From positions 1-28,784 of the forward strand of contig NJDO01000005.1 in assembly GCA_002254385.1 (NCBI GenBank): a stretch of 28,784 nt of DNA. The letters are read 5' to 3'. A model generated the notes under the pieces. The model was not told the DNA's origin and made no database searches. It saw only the letters and a program-made list of their open reading frames with translations. Positions 24,022 through 28,784 of this stretch are shown here, one piece after another. How positions within the stretch are numbered: position 1 is the stretch's first letter; the number at the start of each line of letters is the position of its first letter. The position numbers and the translations under genes were made by a program. This DNA comes from Thermoplasmatales archaeon ex4484_6 (lineage in GTDB: Archaea; Thermoplasmatota; Penumbrarchaeia; Penumbrarchaeales; Penumbrarchaeaceae).

Positions 24022-24627
24022 ATGGTGAAGATAGAGACCCATCCGGTGGGGGGTGACAACCTTGGCTATCTCATATCGGACAAGGGCCAGTGCACGATCG
24101 TGGACCCGGGGATGGATCCATCCCGGATCCTCGACAGGATGGATAAGGAAGGACTGGAACTCGAATACATCATTCTGACCCATCACCACTCCGACCACAC
24201 GGCCTCCCTTCCTGAGGTGCGGCGGAGGGCCGGAGGCAGAACCGCCGCCTCGAGGTACTGCGCGGAAAGGTTGGGAGGGGCGAATATGATTCTGATCGAT
24301 GGAGATGTGCTCGAACTGAACGACACAACGATGGAGATCATCCACACGCCCGGTCATACACCGGGAAGCATATGCCTCCTTGTGGATGGAAAGGATCTCT
24401 TCACGGGCGATACTCTCTTCATCGATGACTGCGGCAGATGCGATCTTCCCGGGGGAAGCCTCGAGGACATGTTCCGGAGCATGAGGAGGATACGATCCCT
24501 GCCGGACGGGATCATGGTGAGACCCGGACACGATTACGGGAGCAGGGTCGCGGACACACTGGGAAACCAGAAAAGAGCCAATCCCTGCCTGCTTGCGGGT
24601 TCACTCGAGGAGCTCTCCAGGATATAG
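24022..24627 (+). CDS. Metallo-beta-lactamase-fold hydrolase (glyoxalase II-like)
   Basis: 201 residues, full length. The zinc site is complete: THHHSDH with H54, H56, D58 and H59; H112 in HTPGHTPGS; D130 in TGDTLF; and H170 in PGHDYG. This ordering matches the glyoxalase II / persulfide dioxygenase-like branch rather than the RNA-processing branch. It probably hydrolyses a thioester or similar compound in the cytoplasm; the exact substrate cannot be told. No glyoxalase I or thiol-synthesis gene is nearby. It faces the histidine kinase gene tail-to-tail, with 19 bases between stops. Confidence 0.9.
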   Translation: MVKIETHPVGGDNLGYLISDKGQCTIVDPGMDPSRILDRMDKEGLELEYIILTHHHSDHTASLPEVRRRAGGRTAASRYCAERLGGANMILIDGDVLELNDTTMEIIHTPGHTPGSICLLVDGKDLFTGDTLFIDDCGRCDLPGGSLEDMFRSMRRIRSLPDGIMVRPGHDYGSRVADTLGNQKRANPCLLAGSLEELSRI

Positions 24628-24646
24628 TCCGGGGAGAGAACGAAGG

Positions 24647-26395
24647 TCACACCGAAGGGCCGTCCTTCGGCGATGCGGCCCCACCTTCCCCTTCATCCAC
24701 GTCATCCGGGGCTGCTGGCAGATGCAGAATGAACAGACTTCCCTTTGTATGGTCCCCGGGGACCCGGTCCTTCACATCGATGCTGCCCCCGTAGCGTTCC
24801 GTGAGAACCTTGACAAGGGTCAGGCCCATTCCCCTGTGTTTCCTCTCCGTCGACCTCTCAAGCCTGTCGAAAATTGTCGATTTCATGCTGTCGGGTATGC
24901 CCTTGCCCCGATCCGAGATCTCCATTCTGTACCATCTGCCGTCCTTCACCCTGGTCACCCTTACGGATACCTTCCCGAAAGGCTTACCCTCCTGGAACTT
25001 GACAGCATTCTGGAAAAGATTGAGGAAGAGCTCCCCTATCAACGGCTCGCACATCACATGGACCCCTTCCTTGGGAATCTTCACATCTATCTGGATATTG
25101 CGATCCGATGCACCAAGGACCGCCGCCATGAGGTTGTCCCTTATGATCGGAGCAATGTCCATCCTCCGCAGGGACAGCTCCTCCCTGGTTGCCTCAGAGA
25201 ATTTATGAATATTTCTCACAAGGGATATCGACCTCTGGACCAGACTCCTGATCTCCCGCAGGGCCCTGCTGTCCGAGACCTCCTTCGGGGACATCATCTC
25301 CTCCAGCTGAATGTAATTAACCATCCCCTGATGGATGTTGCCAATATCGTGGATCAGAAGGTCGAGGTAGAAGTGAGATCTGTTGCGCTCCTTCACAAGT
25401 TTCCTCTCGATCTCCTTTCTCCGCTCGTTATCCATGATGAGACTCCTGTTGGCCTCTTCGAGCTCCCTTGTTTTCACTCTTACCCTGTGCCGCAGGATCA
25501 AGGCGGTGGCCGACAGGAAGATAACCGCGGCAAGAAGGATAAGGATCGTTCTGAGGAGCCAGGAAGGGATGAAGGATTCGGAAGGTCTTTCATTGGAGTT
25601 CTTGATATAGCTGTCCAGAATGGAATAGTAGACGGAATCCGGGTCCTTCCTCAGCGCATCGATCTCCTTTCCAATCTCCGAGAGGATATCCGTCATGTCG
25701 CTCCTCTCGCTGCTCACTGCGATGGTGACATCCATCGGGTCGAAGACTATCGGGGTCTTCAAGATGTCCCTCCTCCCCTCGAGATAGGAGCCGACCGCAT
25801 TGTTCAGAACGGCCGCGTCAACGCCACCGTCCTCAAGGGAGCCTATCAGTTCATCAACCGTATCGAACGAAACGATCGTGGTATCGATCCCGAAACCCAC
25901 GATAAGGTCTTCCAGACCTCCCGACCCGTTGTAGAAAGGGTCTCCTTTCAGAACACCGACCCATCTGCCGTCAAGGTCCAGGATGGTCCTTATGTCCGAT
26001 TCGGGGTTGGTGTATATCACCCCCCATGTCGAATAGACCGGAATACTGCAGAAAGTGAGAGAGGAGGTGTTGTACCCTTCGGTCATGGCCCCTACCCAGA
26101 TATCACTCTCTCCGGATAGAAGCGAATCGCGACACTCCGAAATCGATTTCGCGGAATACTCGATATCCAACGCCATACCGGGGGAAAGGGCATCCATCAA
26201 TTCCCTTGCCATACCCGAGACGTGTCCGGACCCGGTAGTGAAGATGAAGGGTGAGTTCTCGAAGTAACATGCCTCCAGGTGTATCGTGTCCTGACCCCTG
26301 GTACCCGGGATGAAGATGAACACTGTGGCGGAGATAAACGACACCAGAAGCAGCATCACCGTGAGTCTTCCTGTCGGGGATTCGCGACGAAACAT
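24647..26395 (-). CDS. Membrane histidine kinase with an extracellular solute-binding domain
   Basis: 582 residues. A transmembrane segment (11-30), a periplasmic-type amino-acid-binding fold of about residues 36-270 (SBP_bac_3-like: IHLEACYFENSPF, AMTEGYNT, LDGRWVGVLKGDPF), a second membrane helix (280-301), a coiled-coil linker, an archaeal-style H-box HDIGNIHQ with His349, then the HATPase: N-box Asn463 in NLFQNAVKF, G1 DRGKGIPD and G2 GMGLTLVKVL. It should sense an external ligand and phosphorylate a response regulator; none is adjacent. ATG 26395 is preferred: GGTG precedes it and a TATA box lies at 26447-26456, within the longer frame. The C-terminal 20 residues are low-complexity and acidic. 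Confidence 0.9.
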   Translation of the reverse strand: MFRRESPTGRLTVMLLLVSFISATVFIFIPGTRGQDTIHLEACYFENSPFIFTTGSGHVSGMARELMDALSPGMALDIEYSAKSISECRDSLLSGESDIWVGAMTEGYNTSSLTFCSIPVYSTWGVIYTNPESDIRTILDLDGRWVGVLKGDPFYNGSGGLEDLIVGFGIDTTIVSFDTVDELIGSLEDGGVDAAVLNNAVGSYLEGRRDILKTPIVFDPMDVTIAVSSERSDMTDILSEIGKEIDALRKDPDSVYYSILDSYIKNSNERPSESFIPSWLLRTILILLAAVIFLSATALILRHRVRVKTRELEEANRSLIMDNERRKEIERKLVKERNRSHFYLDLLIHDIGNIHQGMVNYIQLEEMMSPKEVSDSRALREIRSLVQRSISLVRNIHKFSEATREELSLRRMDIAPIIRDNLMAAVLGASDRNIQIDVKIPKEGVHVMCEPLIGELFLNLFQNAVKFQEGKPFGKVSVRVTRVKDGRWYRMEISDRGKGIPDSMKSTIFDRLERSTERKHRGMGLTLVKVLTERYGGSIDVKDRVPGDHTKGSLFILHLPAAPDDVDEGEGGAASPKDGPSV

Positions 26396-26488
26396 CTTTA
26401 CACCCAAATGGGATGAATGCAGCAATCTTGGTTCGAATCGAACGTTGATATAGAAAAAGATTGCCCCCTTCATCATCAAGATCGGTAA

Positions 26489-26632
26489 TCAGTCCATACG
26501 GATTGTCGTTCTCCTGTTGATGACACCGTCCTGCAGGATCATCCTAAGAACATCGATGTGAGAAGCATTACCCTTGCCCAACTTCCTGCATGGAACCGCC
26601 CCTCCATTGCCTTGATGGGGGATGTTCGGAAA
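26489..26632 (-). pseudogene. Short open frame without an ATG at its head, possible gene remnant
   Basis: Forty-seven codons are open on the minus strand, ending at 26489. The last part reads KLGKGNASHIDVLRMILQ then DGVINRRTTIRMD, a plausible helix-rich protein end rather than random composition. There is no good start codon; a TTG in the frame is possible. It lies directly after the C-terminal glutamine-synthetase fragment, so the whole interval may be a decayed locus. I cannot assign a family. Confidence 0.2.
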
Positions 26633-26654
26633 TCACAATGCATCAGGAAGAATC

Positions 26655-26804
26655 CTACAACACCGGAAGGAGCTCCTCCACCTCGAACCTTGAGACCTGG
26701 ACCCTCATGGATATGTCATCGCATCTGTGCCCGAGGGAGCTCCTGTATGCCTCAAGATGCGCTCTCTTGGCCCTGATGTAGTGGTCGAGGAATGTCTCTC
26801 CCAT
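26655..26804 (-). pseudogene. C-terminal glutamine synthetase fragment, out of frame with glnA
   Basis: Forty-nine residues beginning GETFLDHYIRAKRAHLEAYR. This matches the end of type I glutamine synthetases (pattern G-E-x-x-F-x-x-Y-x-x-A-K-R-x-E-W-x-x-Y-R). Its ATG overlaps the glnA stop as TAATG. The reading frame differs from glnA by one base, and about 50 to 60 residues normally lying between the two segments are absent. Either the enzyme is split into two coupled polypeptides, or the gene has suffered a deletion with frameshift and is a pseudogene. A sequencing or assembly error could also produce this. Confidence 0.6.
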
Positions 26805-27994
26805 TATGCAGCGATCTGGAGGGCGAACGAGAGATACGGATTGCTTGATGGATCGGGGTTCCTGAGCTCCACCCTGATGGAGTCCGGGTCCTCCTGATCG
26901 TAACCCGGAATCCTGATCAGGGAGGACCTGTTCTGTATGTCGAAGCAGATATATGCGGGAGCCTCGAACCCGGGTACCAGCCTCTTGTAGGAATTAACCC
27001 ACGGATTTAGTACCGCGGTGATCTCGGGGACATACCGCATCAGACCGGCGATGTATCTCCTGCATTCCACGGAAAGATGCTCCGGATCATCCTCGTCGAA
27101 GAAGATGTTCCTTCCACCGCTGTAGAGAGATTGATGTGTGTGCATTCCGGTCCCGTTTATTCCGGCAATCGGTTTGGGCATGAACGATGCAAAGAGACCG
27201 TACGACCTGGCAACCTTCTTCACTATGTACCGGTAAAGCATGACAAGATCGGCCATCTCCAGGGCCGGAAGGTAATGAAGGTCTATCTCATGCTGGCTCT
27301 CGGATACTTCATGGTGATCGTACTCCGAGCGGCATCCCATCTCCTGCAGTATCATCTGGGACTCCTTCCTCACCTCTCCGTATCTGCCGCCCTTGAAGTA
27401 GCGTCCCTTGTCCACCTGTATCGGTCTCAGATATCTCACGTCATCAAGAAAGAACTCCTCCAGTACGGGAAAACCCTCCTCGTCAGCCTCGAACAGGAAG
27501 AATTCCAGTTCGGGACCGATGTATACTGTATCCGCAATACCCATCTCCCTTACATTCTCGAGGGTTCTCTTCAGGATGTTCCGGGAATCGAATCTGTAGG
27601 GGCCGTTGCCGGGTTCGAGGATATCTCCGAACACGGCCAGCTCCTTCCATCTCCTCGTGAAACCGTCGACCCTCGTGGAGTAGTACCAGGGAAGCACCCT
27701 TGCTGTGGTGAAATCGAGTCTGGCATTCTTGTCCGATTCGTTTATTCTCTCGGGGTACAGGGAGGAGGCATCGAAACCCTTCAGAACGGTACCCTTCCCG
27801 TTTCCCATCTCCAGATCGATGGTCCCGTCCTTCCTGATGCGGCCCCCCAGTTCCGAGACCGGTATCGTGAAACCGCACGGTCTCTCCCCGTTCATATCGG
27901 CCGTTATGAACCTGACGAACCTTATCTCCGGATCCTTTCTCAGCGTTTCCTTCACATCGTCCATACCGGAAAATGAAAAATTCTTCACCTGCAT
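26804..27994 (-). CDS. glnA: Type I glutamine synthetase, lacking its usual C-terminal end
   Basis: 396 residues; type I enzymes usually have 440-470. The catalytic set is visible: E162 and E164 in GPELEFFLF, E229 and E236 in HHEVSESQHEIDL, NGTGMHTHQSL (280-290) with H285, NPWVNSYKRL (330-339) with the ATP and glutamate loop, NRSSLIRIPG (355-364) and VELRNPDPSSNPY (375-387). It would form glutamine from glutamate, ammonia and ATP. The protein stops at SFALQIAA, where family members continue for about 100 residues; the missing end partly reappears in another frame at 26655-26804. ATG 27994 follows GGATGGGT; an upstream in-frame ATG (28015) lies only about 10 bases from the TATA box at 28024-28035. 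The divergent Lrp gene suggests nitrogen-linked control. Confidence 0.88.
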   Translation of the reverse strand: MQVKNFSFSGMDDVKETLRKDPEIRFVRFITADMNGERPCGFTIPVSELGGRIRKDGTIDLEMGNGKGTVLKGFDASSLYPERINESDKNARLDFTTARVLPWYYSTRVDGFTRRWKELAVFGDILEPGNGPYRFDSRNILKRTLENVREMGIADTVYIGPELEFFLFEADEEGFPVLEEFFLDDVRYLRPIQVDKGRYFKGGRYGEVRKESQMILQEMGCRSEYDHHEVSESQHEIDLHYLPALEMADLVMLYRYIVKKVARSYGLFASFMPKPIAGINGTGMHTHQSLYSGGRNIFFDEDDPEHLSVECRRYIAGLMRYVPEITAVLNPWVNSYKRLVPGFEAPAYICFDIQNRSSLIRIPGYDQEDPDSIRVELRNPDPSSNPYLSFALQIAA

Positions 27995-28023
27995 TACCCA
28001 TCCCTGCACGTGCATGGGGGACA

Positions 28024-28035
28024 GGATATTAAAGA
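28024..28035. promoter_or_regulatory. Shared TATA region of glnA and the Lrp-type regulator
   Basis: GGATATTAAAGA on the plus strand and TCTTTAATATCC on the minus strand. The regulator ATG (28054) is about 24 bases to the right and the glnA ATG (27994) about 36 bases to the left, so one AT-rich core can serve both. Only 59 bases separate the starts. Confidence 0.5.
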
Positions 28036-28053
28036 TTCCCCGGGAATGACAGA

Positions 28054-28452
28054 ATGTTCATTAGGGATTCCTTCAGGACCATCGCCGGAAAGCTCGGAAT
28101 AGCTCCGTCAACAGTGATGAAACGGGTGAGGGAGCTGGAATCATCGGGTGCCATCAAGGGTTACGGAGCCCACATCGATTATGACAGGATAGGGTTCGAC
28201 ATACATGTGATCGTGGATGTGAAGGTCGCCAAGGGAAAACTCCAGCTCATCGAATCCCGGATAGCACGCCACGAATCGGTCCAGATGGTCTTCGATAACA
28301 CGGGATCGTTCGATGCCACCGTCATAGCCAGATTCCGGAACCGGTCGGGTCTCGACAGATTCCTCAAGAAGCTCCAGACGTACGATTTCGTGGAGAGAAC
28401 CGAAACGAAACTCATTCTGAACACGGTCAAGGAGGGGGGAGTGAAGATCTGA
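28054..28452 (+). CDS. Lrp/AsnC-family transcription regulator with a short N-terminus
   Basis: 132 residues. The remaining helix-turn-helix (RTIAGKLGIAPSTVMKRVRELESSGAIKGY) is followed by an AsnC-type ligand domain (DIHVIVDVKVAKGKLQLIESRI, VFDNTGSFDATVIARF). Members usually have about 150 residues and begin LDxxDxxIL; this first helix is missing here, and the in-frame sequence upstream runs to a stop (TAA, 28030-28032) without another start. The ATG at 28054 falls where the shared TATA would set the transcription start, so a leaderless mRNA encoding the short form is plausible. Divergent from glnA, it is a likely controller of it. Its 3' end overlaps the convergent acetyltransferase gene by 26 bases. 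Confidence 0.85.
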   Translation: MFIRDSFRTIAGKLGIAPSTVMKRVRELESSGAIKGYGAHIDYDRIGFDIHVIVDVKVAKGKLQLIESRIARHESVQMVFDNTGSFDATVIARFRNRSGLDRFLKKLQTYDFVERTETKLILNTVKEGGVKI

Positions 28453-28784
28453 CGGGAGCCCGAAGATAACGGAACATCCCCTTTTCGTCCATCTCCATCG
28501 GGATGAACCTTATACCTTCCACCACCCTCTCCTTCCCGGCAGTGCGGAATCCGAGCCTTTCATAGGTCCCGACAGCGGAGGGGACGGAATTGACCCTGAT
28601 ACGCGGGAGGCGGGGGTCCCTTCTCTTCAACGAAAGAATGCCTTCCCCGAGAAGGGCCGTTCCCACTCCCCGGCCCCGATATAACCCCGAGACGAAGAAG
28701 AGGCTGATGAGGGCCGGATCCTTGAACAGTATCACTCCGACCACTTCACCGCTCACCTCCGCAACATACCCGAACAGGTGCCCC
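28427..28784 (-). CDS. GNAT-family N-acetyltransferase (partial, 5' end off window)
   Basis: The frame is open to the window edge; the visible 119 residues begin GHLFGYVAEVSGEVVGV. The acetyl-CoA-binding motif A is RGRGVGTALL, preceded by LISLFFVSGLYR and followed by LPRIRVNSVPSAVGTYERLGFR (split motif: the final Y-x-x-x-G-F is typical of GNAT motif B). It should transfer an acetyl group to an amine on a protein, amino acid or antibiotic; the acceptor cannot be told. The N-terminal substrate-binding part is missing. It overlaps the Lrp gene on the opposite strand by 26 bases. Confidence 0.85.
   Translation of the reverse strand, partial: GHLFGYVAEVSGEVVGVILFKDPALISLFFVSGLYRGRGVGTALLGEGILSLKRRDPRLPRIRVNSVPSAVGTYERLGFRTAGKERVVEGIRFIPMEMDEKGMFRYLRAPVRSSLPPP

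Noticed and set aside
24593..26119. A 508-codon plus-strand frame over the histidine kinase gene
   Set aside because: It is antisense to a gene with complete H-box and HATPase motifs; His/Pro/Arg-rich composition is typical of a shadow frame.

Overview
The window reads as a chromosomal segment of a mesophilic-looking archaeon, most likely a Thermoplasmatota or related euryarchaeal lineage. The reasons are a radical-SAM type archaeal Dph2, an archaeosortase, an archaeal-style histidine kinase (HDIGN H-box), AT-rich TATA boxes about 25-35 bases ahead of many starts (often near-leaderless), GGTG/GAGG Shine-Dalgarno sites and heavy AGG/AGA use. The lineage is inference; no rRNA or tRNA gene is present to fix it.

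Layout. 1-227 is the tail of a membrane-anchored protein. 258-1418 is a class I aminotransferase. 1419-3007 has no credible protein gene. It carries two perfect 38-bp direct repeats, several long inverted repeats and, from about 1846 to 2710, a dense series of hairpins that looks like a large structured noncoding RNA; this is the most unusual part of the window. 3008-5162 holds a FAH-fold protein, a small unknown protein and thioredoxin reductase. 5326-8795 holds two tandem, apparently paralogous secreted proteins, followed by ribulose-phosphate 3-epimerase and a very large surface M14 carboxypeptidase. 12299-14253 holds dph2 with a cupin, facing a macro-domain protein. 14350-18669 is a surface-protein block: two sialidase-like (Asp-box) proteins and an archaeosortase with its Cys/Arg/His triad. 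18862-21149 is an overlapping two-gene NfnA/NfnB (SudB/SudA, GltA-like) flavoprotein operon. 21222-22218 is an AT-rich MNT/HEPN pair that looks acquired. 22249-24627 holds a UbiA prenyltransferase, a methyltransferase and a metallo-beta-lactamase-fold hydrolase, the last two diverging from a single TATA region. 24647-26395 is a solute-binding-domain histidine kinase. 26655-28784 holds a glutamine synthetase gene that appears broken or split near its 3' end, a divergent N-terminally short Lrp/AsnC regulator sharing its promoter, and a GNAT acetyltransferase running off the end.

Together the genes suggest a peptide- and glycan-exposed heterotroph: secreted hydrolase-like proteins and an archaeosortase at the surface, nitrogen handling (aminotransferase, Nfn/GltA-like, glutamine synthetase with Lrp), redox (TrxB, Nfn) and translation (diphthamide). 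All assignments come from motif reading alone; no database search was possible.
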